From Dentipellis sp. KUC8613 (taxonomy: Eukaryota; Basidiomycota; Agaricomycetes; Russulales; Hericiaceae): DNA of 64,000 nucleotides. Location: the NCBI GenBank assembly GCA_002286715.1, contig NSJX01000001.1:2195898-2259897 (forward strand), in the 5' to 3' direction. Made by a program: the position numbers and the translations under genes. Positions 44,412 through 54,990 of this stretch are shown one piece after another. The notes below the pieces were generated by a model. The model made no database searches and was not told the origin of the DNA. It worked only from the letters and a program-made list of their open reading frames with translations. Position 1 is the first letter of the stretch. Every line of letters starts with the position of its first letter.

Positions 44412-47369
44412 GACCTGCGGAGGGCGGCCTGGGGGGAGGGGCCAGGAATACAGAGGGTGATGCCAAGTTGATGGGCATTTTAAGGGTTGGAGGAGGGGAG
44501 GAGAGATCGGGGAATAATGAACCGAAAGTCATGTAGTGTTCCTAAGGAGCGGACTTGGATTCGGCAAGCATGGTGACTAGTCTCGAAAGAAGAGAAGCGG
44601 GTGATGGAGATAGCCCATGTGTGAAAATCCGGAGCGTTTCGGCGCGCCTGCACACGCGGAGAGGCCGAGGCCTGTTCCTGATGCGATCCACTGCTTTACA
44701 TGGGAGGCAAAGGGCTCAAGCGAGCCAGCGCGTACCACCATCCTCGCTCCGGCTCGCTTGTTCCAACTCGTGGAGCCGTCGACGTCCACGAGGATGGTCT
44801 CCGCCTCGAGGCCCCGCAGATCGCGCCCGCATACGCACCAAATAGCGCCGAGACATTCCCATCGGATGAGGTTCTGAGGGCTGGCCGTCTCCAAACAGCC
44901 AAATGAACCGTCGATAACGTTACCCAAGGTCCTGGATGGCGACCAGTCCCGATGAATCACAGATCAATTACGATACTCATTCAGCGGAACGACAACTTGA
45001 AAGGAACTCTCGGAAATCGGGCGAATCGGGCGAACACACGTTCTCACCATCTCCCGATTCCAGAGGCTCCGACAGATTGTTCCTCGGATAGCTTGAATGA
45101 CGACCATCCGCACCTTGACCTCCCGGAGACGACAACGTCGGCAGAGAATCGCGAGGTAAGCGTATCATCAGCCTTCTGGGGTGTTGTAGAGCCGGTGGCA
45201 TGTGGTCGCAGGTTCCAAACGGATCGTACCGCAGCCAAACAGTCGTAAATTGCATGCAAGGCGGGTCCGAAACGTTGCAAATTTACGTAGGTCAGGTTTA
45301 CAAACATCGGACGTCGAACATCTACTAATAGCAAAACTCTGTTCTCTTTTGGTCGTCGCAATCTGTGTAGAAAGCTTACCGTCTCGAAGCTTCAGATGCA
45401 GCCAGAAAGTTGCACTTTTTGTGCGGTCCGTGAGTTTTCCGCTCGACGGGCCCTGTGTTTCAACACTAAGTTGAGTGCGCACTGGCATCAAACACTGACA
45501 ATCCCTCACGATCGTCGGACGATGCTTTGCGGTGGAATTGCCAATGAACCGTCTACATCAATCTGTTTTACAAGATAGCCGTAAATGCCCAGCCCGAGTC
45601 GGCACCTGCAGGCTGGGAGCAGTGCGTCTAACGGAGTTTCTTCCCCACGAAAATCTCCAATAGGCTCCTTGAAATGATACCATAACCATCGCCTTGACCT
45701 GCACCGTCTCACTGGCATCGTTCTGGTCATCATGAACAGTCACGGAATTGTGACCCTCCGAGCCCGCTACAACCATTACAAACCCGCATGCCATGGATTT
45801 AGCAATCAGGAAGTCCGGTACTCAGTCACCTCATGGCCTTTTAGAACTCTCCGACCCTGGGTTCCATCCCTCCCATCGATATGCCCATTCTTCTAGTAAC
45901 CTTCCGCCCATTTTCGTCTCCTGCAAAACAGTCTTCCTCTGCCCTCGTTCCTCAAGGGAAGCATCCCCCAAATTTCAACGTCCTCTCTGTCGCCTCAGCG
46001 AGTGCCTTGATGTTGACCTAGCAGTTGACGCTGCTTGCCGTACCACGCGCAAAAAGCTCGGACTCGGAAGCTGACCTCGCGCCTTTGGATTTTTCTTGCC
46101 TCCCTCGCGCTTCCGAAGCGGCCCACCCGCCCTCGAATCGTACAAGCCAGACTAGCTTTTCGAGGAATGGTAGTCGCCCTCTGTTAAGCTTTTTGGTGGC
46201 GGTATGTAAATTCCCTACCATCATGGCAGGTGTTCGCGGATCTACTGTGTCAAGCATGTACGCTGTCTCTTGACCCTGGACTAAACTCCGCAAGTCATGG
46301 CGTCACAGTTGCTTACTCCAGGCGGACTCATTCAGCGCTTCTCGTCAGCGATGGGTCCTGGCCCAATCACGCAGAACCTTCCGGGATAGCAACTCGGGAT
46401 GCGCGAAGGTTTAACAGACGTGATCAACGGAGGACAAACTAGCGCACTCTTTCAGCACTGCCGCGGTAAGAATTAGGTACTATTGACTGTCGGATTCTGA
46501 CGTGCAGATAAACGAACTTTAACCCTTGTTCGGCTCTCCAAGACATTGCCATTTATTAAGGGACTCCCGAAGAAGGGAAACCACACCCGCTGGAATCGCA
46601 ATCAGAAAATGTCGACATATAATTGGAGTTCGCCTAACCGTCAGTATCAAGCTCCAAGGAAGGACCACCATTTTTGGATTTTCCTCAGCCTTCAGGCTTA
46701 CCGCGCATCGTCTACGTTTTATTTTACGTATATGTTACCAACAGCGTTGATCCTTAGACAATTGACTCTCACAGCGTATGCACCACGCATGTGGCCCTCA
46801 GGAACGGCATTCTAGGAAGACCGACTTCTCATAGAACATAGTGAGAATGTTGAGTTCTTGATGTAGGAACGAAAGAGTTTTGGCAGAGGCAACGCAGCCG
46901 GTACGCGGTCTGTTGTTTCGTCTGCGACCACGCGGCCCGGACGACGCGCGCAGCGCCTACACGAACGCGCGGTCAGCGTATCAGTGGCCTCGCATTGCTA
47001 CACCTCCTAGGAAACGATGAGAATGCGATCAGATAAGGGCTCACGAGGCAGGGGGCGTGGCAGTCGAGGTGCAGTTCCGAGGCTGCAGAGGCCGCGGAGG
47101 CGCATTGCGGAATAATAGGCAATATAATCGTATCGACCGGATCTGTCCTGCAACGAGGATATCCACTTTTGTCTCCCTACCACGTTCCCTTTGCACCAAG
47201 CAACCCCCTACCAGCGCCACTGTTTTTGTTCTCTGACCTCTCGAGCTGTGCTGTCGACGTTCATAAGCGGTAGTGTACGATCCGTCCGGCTGTCACGTCC
47301 ACGGAGCCGCCACTTTGAGGACGCTTGGGTGACTTGCTTGCGTGTTCCGCGTTTCCCGCTCCATCGACC
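44412..47369. other. Long intergenic stretch, 3 kb
   Basis: The longest gene-poor part of the window. Open frames such as 44577-44960 (-, 127 codons), 45044-45361 (-) and 45558-45794 (-) lack recognisable domains, and I could not chain them with good splice sites. The composition is less GC-rich than neighbouring coding DNA. It may hold decayed sequence or an uncalled non-coding transcript; nothing firm is visible. Confidence 0.5.
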
Positions 47370-48477
47370 ATGAATTCGCCCCTGCTCGTATGGATGCTCT
47401 ATCTGAACCGCGAGGTTACCACTGAGGTTCGTGGCAATCCGTCAGCTCTCTGTTCGCGCTTGGGCCACGCTCAGACGGCGCCGCCGGGTGTTTTCATAGG
47501 AGTATGAAAGGTGCTACGAGCTCATCCACAAGACCGTGCCGCATGCAAGGACGATTGCGCACAACCCCACCTCAGGCGAGTCTCTCCGTGAGTGAAGCTT
47601 TACACCCTCTTCTTGTTGGCACCATCTCACTCCAGCCGCAGGTCAGATCCTCGGCCAGATGATGCCTTTGCTCATGATGCGGCACCGACGAATACCGAGG
47701 GCGCGATGGAGGGATCACGTCACATTGTCGGGAAAGCATTGGATAGAGCAGGTGCGTCCTCCGCCGCGGTGCTCGCGATGGGCGAGATTCCCACTCGTCG
47801 CCCTTGGCAGATGCTCGATCACGTAAATCCGGAACACCATTTGCGCTCGATGATAGGATACCATCTCGCATGGGAAAACTCGCTTGTCGGCATGGTCATG
47901 GTGCAAGGCCGGCAGCGCGAGGTCGTCAACATCGGTCTGGGCATAAAGCAACTGGCAGTCGAGCCGCGGGATGCGACCGTGGCGGCGTACGTAGAGTCTC
48001 TTTCTCACAAGGTACGTGCGCCCGTCGCCCTGAAACTCTAAATTGCCCTATCTAACGCCTTTTCCTCCACCCCAGCTGACCGAACTTGAACTGTCATTCA
48101 TAACACCCGAACTAGGAGACGAAATTGTCCTTCGCCGACTATGCATCATCCTCGCGCTCAAATCCGCATATATAAAAGCAATCGGGCAGCCGATCGGCTT
48201 CGACTGGTCCCGACTAGAGTTCAACGTCCCTGAGGAGACGTGCAGCGGCGACGGGCAGCCGCTGACCGGCTGGGAGTTCCGGCTGTACAAGGCGCAGCTC
48301 GGCGTGCAACGCAAGGGCACCGTCGTCGAGGAGTCCTACCAATGCGTCACCGCGCACTTCCGCGGCACGCCCAACTCGACGTTCGTCTGGCAGGACAGCA
48401 CCAAGGACCTCGAGACCTGGGTGCAGTTTATCAACATCGATCAGATGACGAACGTCATCCCCAAGCTCACAGATTAG
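47370..48477 (+). CDS. 4'-phosphopantetheinyl-transferase-like protein, probably inactive
   Basis: Related to enzymes that load phosphopantetheine onto carrier proteins. Exons 47370-47426, 47500-47587, 47642-47751, 47811-48011 and 48076-48477 give 285 residues, a normal length for the fungal family. The best match is the C-terminal half: LRRLCIILALKSAYIKAIGQ then PIGFDWSRLEFNVPEE and LTGWEFRLYKA correspond to the family blocks around W-x2-KEAY-x-K and GFDFSRVEFD. The active-site positions differ. The metal-binding GID motif reads IGLG (126-129), the KEA glutamate is serine (K181-S182-A183-Y184), and the usual NxSHD stretch reads YHLAWEN (102-108). All frames are open with normal introns, so a pseudoenzyme or a protein with a new role is more likely than a simple pseudogene. 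Family assignment is by pattern only. Confidence 0.6.
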
Positions 48478-48985
48478 GCTGAGGTGGCCGTGGTGCGCCA
48501 AGCATACACATCGAAGTTTAAATCCTCTCTTGTCGTCTCCCGAGTCATATTTTCCGTTTTTCCATTTCCAATCCTGTTTCTGTTTCTTCCCGTGGATCCC
48601 ATTTGCGTCACCATCCTCTATCCCTGTCTCGCATTGCTGTCAAATTGTGCCTTTTACTACTACTACCTATGTATGGTCACTGCAAGATGTATTCACTGTT
48701 GTCCCGGTTTATCAGAGTCTCAGCTCGTCACACACCTACAGACAGTCATCGATACTGCCCGAAATCCTGTAACTGTTGTAGTACCACCGCCTGGATGCTT
48801 TCTAATAAATCGTCGCTATCGTTGCCTCCGCGTCAATCCTTGTTTCACGAACACGGTTATTATATGGAACAGAAGTATGGTAAAGTGACACTGGCGTAAA
48901 GGGAATCAATATAAATAGTAAATGTGGATATCGGTATGCATGAAAGACGTGATAAAACTTGTGCTGCAACGAAATATACAATGTC
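48478..48985. other. Convergent intergenic region
   Basis: About 500 bases, AT-richer, between two convergent genes. No feature recognised beyond likely 3' UTR sequence. Confidence 0.5.
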
Positions 48986-50087
48986 CTATAGCTGATCTGC
49001 AGTCCGAAACAAACCATCGCTCCGCCATGAGGGCCTCACCAAAGTAGTCCATAACATCCACGCGCACGTAACTCCCAACGAAAGCAACACCATCGCACCC
49101 AACATCCCATACCGTTCATTGAAGGCCACGTTGCCCCGCCTCCTGCTCGTCATCCACAGTCGGCTTGACATACCGCTATGTCCGTTCGAGGTGGTCAAGT
49201 CCAATGGGTCCACCTGGGATCCCGATTTCGCTGGTGCGGCTGGATTGCGACCCGTGGTGCTATCTGGCAGGCTGTAGGTCACAATGACCACAACGAACCC
49301 GGGCCCAGGAGCTTCGACGGAGCATATGGCAGACGCGGATGAGGATGCATCTTCGCATGCCGAGTCCAAGGACTCGAATTCATCGAGGAAGTTCTCCGGA
49401 TCGAGATGATCCAAAACCTTCAGAGAGGTCAAATGAGATGTCGTGGTAGCATGGCGCATATATGCAATCAGAAGACTCACCATGCTTTCCCAAGCCGCAA
49501 GAATGGAACGAGCCTTCTCAGATGTCGGTTCTAGTGCCAGGAATCTATGAGCCAAATGGTCAATATTCGATATTCCATGGTCAATTTGCAATGGTACCGT
49601 CAAGACAGCCATGAATGCGCACTCACTTGACTTCTGCCGACAACGGCGACAGCTCCAAGTCCCCCCCGCCCAGCCGCTCTGCCTCAAACGTCACGTCGAC
49701 GTCGAAATCGGCGCCCAAGGCCGCGTCCCCTCCGAAGACGGTAAAGATAGTCTTCGTCGGATGGCCGTCGCCGTCCTCGTAGACCGTATACGTTTTTGTG
49801 GATGGTGTCGGCGACGGCAATGGTGGTGCGGCAGGAGCCCAAGATCTATCTGCTTCCAGATCTCCATAAAGCGTATCGCCAGAGGCTCCGACGTCCTGTG
49901 AAACCCTCGCAGGAGACGCTGGCCGCGGGTTGCCGCCGAAGATCACTGCAGGATCCCTCGGACGGTATACTGTCATCTGGGCATGGACGAGGTCGGTCGC
50001 GAAAGAGAAAAGGAAGAAAACATAACAGGAGAAGGAGAACGAGGACAAGAAAGACACAGAAAAAGAGAGATGGGACCGCATTGCCAA
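48986..50087 (-). CDS. Secreted/membrane protein with GH79-type ends but no catalytic barrel
   Basis: Three exons, 50087-49627, 49544-49481 and 49417-48986, give 318 residues. The N-terminus has a hydrophobic signal segment and then QMTVYRPRDPAVIFGG, nearly the same as the mature start of the GH79 proteins in this window (MTVYKPSNPQVIFGG and relatives). The C-terminal part has CSVEAPGPGFVVVIV, the motif LTTSNGHSGM, and a membrane-like segment (MLGAMVLLSLGVTCAWMLW), matching in order the GH79 tail (VPAPGVAVVFL, ATSNGHGGLEGH, hydrophobic tail). Everything between, including both catalytic glutamates, is absent and replaced by an acidic region. It may be a decayed or repurposed GH79 gene, or a member of a wider surface-protein family that shares these ends. 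The second intron has no in-frame stop, so it may be optional. Confidence 0.7.
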
Positions 50088-51446
50088 CCCAGAGCGTGCT
50101 TAAGCTCGCGGTCCATATATTGGAGAGACGTCCCGGGGTTTCGTAAAGCCGAGGGGACGAGAGAATGGCTTGATAGCCGCGCGATCGGGAACGTTGCGGC
50201 AGTACTAACGCTTGGGCGTGCTTAGATTGTAGGGCCGCCCATGGGTGGGCACCTCCAGCATGGCCGCTGGCCTAGGGTGCGCGCTGGAAGACGTACTCCT
50301 CCTGAGATGAGGCGGTCCACCGATGCTGTTATGGATGAATAGAAATGGGCGTACTGGTGGAGACGACAGTCGATGAGCGGCCAGTTCAGTAAAATCTGGG
50401 GCACTGACAATGGCGTCACGCTCAGGGCTATGGGAGTGAGGCCGTCGTTTCACGGTATGCTTGGGCCCGTGTGCCGAAATGGACGGGAGGCGCACGCGTG
50501 CCGTTGATCTTCAAGCGCGGTGCATGTCCACACGGGTTCTTGTCGCCGTTATGACACTCTATTCCCGAATGGTAGATACCGTTGAGGTGAGTAGCTGTCC
50601 AAGCGCCAGCGTCGTCTAATATGTAGAAAGCCAAGGCAGATCTAGGCACGCCTCGAGGAATTGCTAGTTATCGATCGTGTACAGAGCTTGCCATTGCGAG
50701 TGTCGATTATAACTAGCTAGCAATCCGCAGAGCACCGGCAAGCCCCCCGTGGCTACAGCCCAAGCACCCTGCATCATGAACGAAGAAGCACAATTGAGCG
50801 AGTGTATTGTGTCTTCTGGGAATCAGCCGACGCCTCACCTGCATATACAATAAGAGGCTCAGGGATGTGCTGCGTGGATCAGGAAGAGCGCTTGATACGT
50901 CAGATGTTCACGAGGACTTGCACAGATGTGCTAGTGCTGCATGGGCGGTCGTTGAGATGATGCGGTGTCAGGGTAGCTGCCTGAAATGCGGGTACATAGT
51001 CTGTCGAGCGCGAGCATTGATCAGCGCTCGTGGAGATAGATAGGGAACGAATGAACTGACCTGAACACGCTCTGCGACACACTTGCGGTTGTGGCGTACG
51101 CGTACTTACATGTTGCACTGCAGGTCACCAGGGTCGAGTCCAGCAGTATGCCCACGGAGTAGACTCAGAAAGAGAAGCGTCTGGTTTCCCACCTCATTCA
51201 ACGATCGCACGCCCACAGCAGTCGAAGGCCGTGCCCTCATGAACACACCTTGCAACACATGTAGAGCACATGTACGGGCGCGCACCGCACAATACCACAC
51301 CCCGAACCTGAGCGCGATCTGACAACTCGTCAAAAAAGTCAATTAAACTCAACCACTATAATCCGATACTTGACCCCAGATCCAAAACACAACAAAGTCC
51401 AAGTCCGCTGTCATGACCTCCCCACTCGCGCACCACCATCTACCGT
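50088..51446. other. Intergenic, 1.36 kb
   Basis: Between the barrel-less protein start and the stop of GH79 copy 2. A TATATGG-like element lies near 50115 on the minus strand. No gene is supported. Confidence 0.5.
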
Positions 51447-53817
51447 CTACCGTCTAACAGCCATCATCCCCACACCAGCAGCAATCGCCAACAGCGCCGC
51501 CAGACCCGACGCCGCGTTCCTCGTCCTCACCGCGTCGTTGCTGCTACTCTTCTTGCTCGTAGCCCCGATGTGGCCCTCTAAACCCGTGTGGCCGTTGGAC
51601 GTCGCGAGCACGGACGGGTCCACGACGGCCGTGTTGACAGCCTGCGTGACTGCTGTCGTCGGGTACGTCATCGTCGAGTCGGGCGAGACCTGCTTCAGCG
51701 AGTCTTCTGTCAGGAAGACGACTGCGACGCCCGGGGCGGGGACTTCGACGGTGCAGGTGTTTGCGGCTTGGTCGCATTGCACGGTCTGGACGTCGAGGTC
51801 GCCCATTAGGCGTCCGTCAGACTCGAAGACGTTGCCGAATGTCTACGAATGTCAGGTCAGTGACACTTTGAGCTATATCGCAGCGCAGGGAGGGGACGTA
51901 CCTGCCCAGCCCAAGTGAAGTTGCCCTTCTGCGAGACAGACGATGCGCTGAGATACTTGACTCTCACCGAGGCGGGCGTGGCGCCAGGCTGACCGCTCTG
52001 CCCGCCACCGACCGCAAAGGACACCTTCAGGTTCGTGTTGCCAGAGGGGTCCGTCACAAAGTTAAACAGCACGAGCTTCACGGGGTTGCCGTTCTCGTAC
52101 ACGGCGTACGCGGGCGTGAAGGTGTTGCCGTCATTCGCGCCAAGGTCCATGAGCTGAGAGGCGTTGTTGGGGCCGAGGATCTCGGCCATGACGAGTGCGG
52201 AGTAGTACACGGGGCCGATCGTCCACTGGCGGAACGTCGACTGGTTCGTCGGCGGCGGCGTGAAGGGGTTGTAGAATGCGTTCTGCCCACCAACGTGAAG
52301 CTGGGCGCCGGAGAAGTTGTTGAAGCCCATCGTGAGGCCCCAGTCGAGCGCCCAGAGCGCTGCGCCGAAGGAGTCGCTGACGCCGGGGAAGCCACCACAC
52401 GACGCCGTGTTGGTCTCGAACATCAGGAATGGCTTGCCGACCGACTGTGCGTACTGTGACGAACTGATGAACCCGGAGACCAGATTCTGGGAGGAGCCGT
52501 GGCTGAGGTAGTTGGGGAACACCGTCTGCGGGTCCCTGATCTGCGCGCCAGTATGGAATTGGGCGGCACAGTTGTTATCGGGGTAGCTAGGGATGCACTC
52601 TACTCAGTAAGTGAGCATTCTCGATAAGGGTATGGCGCACCGTTCAACCGCCAGCGCGAACAGTGAGTTGGTATATGCCGTCGCAATATTGGTCTTCCAC
52701 ACATCGTCGGGGACCCAGCCATTATCAGCGGTGATACTGGGCACGATGAACTGGTTGTTCTTGTTGGGGATGCTGCCGTCGTTGTTGACTTGGGTAATAA
52801 GGTCGCCGACCTCACCAAAGAAATCGAAGGGGGTATACGTCTACAGGAGAATGCACTTAGTCATGCGTCACACGTCAGCCTTCAGCCAAGAGTGCTTACT
52901 TCGGGGCGGTGTCCGTTTTTCGAGTAAAGATCCGGCTCGTTGCCCGCCTGCAAGGCCAAGAGATGATCTCCAAGAACTGTCTGCGCCGCCTCCATGATCT
53001 GCAGAGAGAAAGGAGAAGTCTGGAAGAAGGGTATGCCTTCGGCGCAGCCGTACAATCAGTTTCTAACAACATGGCCACCACCGCGGACCCAGCTCACCAA
53101 GATACCATCGCGTGTTGGTGAGAGTAGAGATGTTGCCCAGCATATAGAGTAGGTCCATGGTGTACGTCAGGGGCGGCGTGTTAGTCGTGCCCGAGACCGA
53201 GGCATAATCCTTGGCTAGCACGGCGCCATTCGGAAGGCTTGGCACCATGACCGCAGACTCCTGCGTGTTGCCACCGACGCGGACACGGACACCGCCCGCC
53301 CTCTCTCTGATGTTGGCCATCAGGTTGAGGAATGGCACCGCCAGCACCGTACTGTTACACCGAGGTCAGCCCATTTGCATGTTGGAACCATACGAAGCGA
53401 GGAGCAGCACCTGTTCTTTCCCACTGCGACATGTCAGAGGATACGTCGGAGCTTACTCATGGGAAAGCAATACGCACGGACATGGTTCGCCACGGACATC
53501 TCAATCGAAAACCCATAGAAGTCACTTGGCAGGGGTATCGACATGCCATTCATCCCTCCGCTCCATAGCTGGATGAAGAACTGGTTGGGAATGGGAGGGT
53601 CTGGCACGGGAGGAGGGTTGAGGACTGTCGGGTTGTAGGCGGCAGCACCGGTGTAAGTCGCTGCCGCGGCCGACGCGGCATCCGTCCCAGTGGATGTCGA
53701 AACCGATTCCGAGGGGCCGAAGATCACTTGGGGGTTCTTGGGGTGGTATACGGTCATCTGTGCGAGTGCGTAGTCGAGGCATATCGAAGAAAGGAGGGGA
53801 ATGGATGCGAGACGCAT
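51447..53817 (-). CDS. GH79 family glycosidase (beta-glucuronidase type), copy 2
   Basis: Exons 53817-53478, 53422-53410, 53351-53098, 53036-52900, 52840-52641, 52586-51902 and 51842-51447 give 674 residues. The exon pattern (13, 254, 137 and 685 bases) equals that of copies 1 and 3. A signal peptide is followed by QMTVYHPKNPQVIFG. The acid/base glutamate sits in ALQAGNEPDLY (about E236) and the nucleophile in MFETNTASCGG (about E372). The SNGHTGLEGHIGATSK motif and a hydrophobic tail ending in AVRR are kept. This copy is the most diverged in the loop after WYLG (IPFFQTSPFSLQ). Transcribed away from copy 3, with 1.17 kb between the start codons. Confidence 0.92.
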
Positions 53818-54990
53818 CCTGGCGAGACTCGCAGTGGTGGTTGAGGGGAAAGGAGGTGAGGCCTAAAACTCTTGGCTTTTCGTCGGAAAACGGTAGAAGC
53901 CGGGCAGTGCGAGCTGGGATCGGTGGCCACTTACCAGGAAGGCGGGAGACCAAGCCCGTCCATCCTGCAAAGTAGATCCGATTATCTGTGCATTCGCGGA
54001 AGCTGAAGCTGCAGCATTTTCTCTATAGCCTGCGGAGATACCTCCGTGAAAACCGACGCCAAGCGAGGAGCGATCGGCCCATGGGTATAGAGCCCTGTTC
54101 AACACCGTCATGAGAAAGGGTAGGTATCGCCTGCCCACTTCTTCATGGATGCTGTACTCCGTTTAGCTTTGTGAAAAGGTGTGCTGTGACGGCATCCTTC
54201 GGAGACACGCGTAAGCTCTCGACGGCGGTCGATCTGGTGCAGCCGTGGTTGGCTATTAGTTAAAGGTACATTTCACCATCGAACAACGCAAGCTCACTAG
54301 CATAGGTTATGTGGATACGCTGGTACTTGAGCTGTTGCGGCAGGCCAGCGCGAAAGCGTGAGGCTGACCTATCGATGCGAGCATCTCTTGCTTGGTCATG
54401 AAGTCGAGGTGGTAGCAAGCTGGAACAGCCTGATAGTACTGTTCATGCTCATGTATGATCCTGACAGCTGCGACGAGCATATATCAAGCATGTTTTAAAT
54501 AGAACGGTTGCGACCCCATAAGGCCCTCGGGCTATAAAAAGCACAGTGCTTTAAATACGAGGCTGCTCGAGGTACATAGTCATGACATTTCGACCCGGAC
54601 TGGAATCAAACCCGACGTGGTGAGTTGACGAGGAGGCAAAGCAACTAAAAGTGACTGACAAGCCGAGCTATAAGTACATTCGCTGGCTGGGCAGCGGGAA
54701 TACTTGGCGCCCGCTGGGAACGAGGCACAGGCGCCGGCTTGGCAAAGTCGTCCACTTGCTTAGACATTATTTGGAGGACAATTCGTGCATCCTCAGACAA
54801 ACCATGGTGGTCGACGAGTCGCGCGGGCAGCCCAGGGAGGGAAGACGGATGGTGGCGGTCGTAAGGCCGCCATGAGCATGAACGTTCCCACGTTACAACG
54901 CAGAGGCCTGGTCGCGACGCCGGCGGCTGACTGCAATCTCACCTTGTTTCCTCCCTTTTTCTTGCGCCGTGCCAGGCGTTTCTCGCCACG
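53818..54990. promoter_or_regulatory. Divergent promoter region of two GH79 genes
   Basis: 1.17 kb between the start codons of GH79 copies 2 (-) and 3 (+), so it should hold both promoters. A TATAAAAAG-like box is at about 54533-54541, 450 bases before copy 3, too far for an ordinary core promoter. I found no coding sequence. Confidence 0.5.

Noticed and set aside
44577..44960. 127-codon minus-strand frame upstream of the P450
   Set aside because: Considered as a gene or gene remnant, but I could not identify a domain or extend it with sound splice sites.
54533..54541. TATAAAAAG as the core promoter of GH79 copy 3
   Set aside because: It is about 450 bases upstream of the start codon, too far for a normal core promoter unless an unseen leader intron exists.
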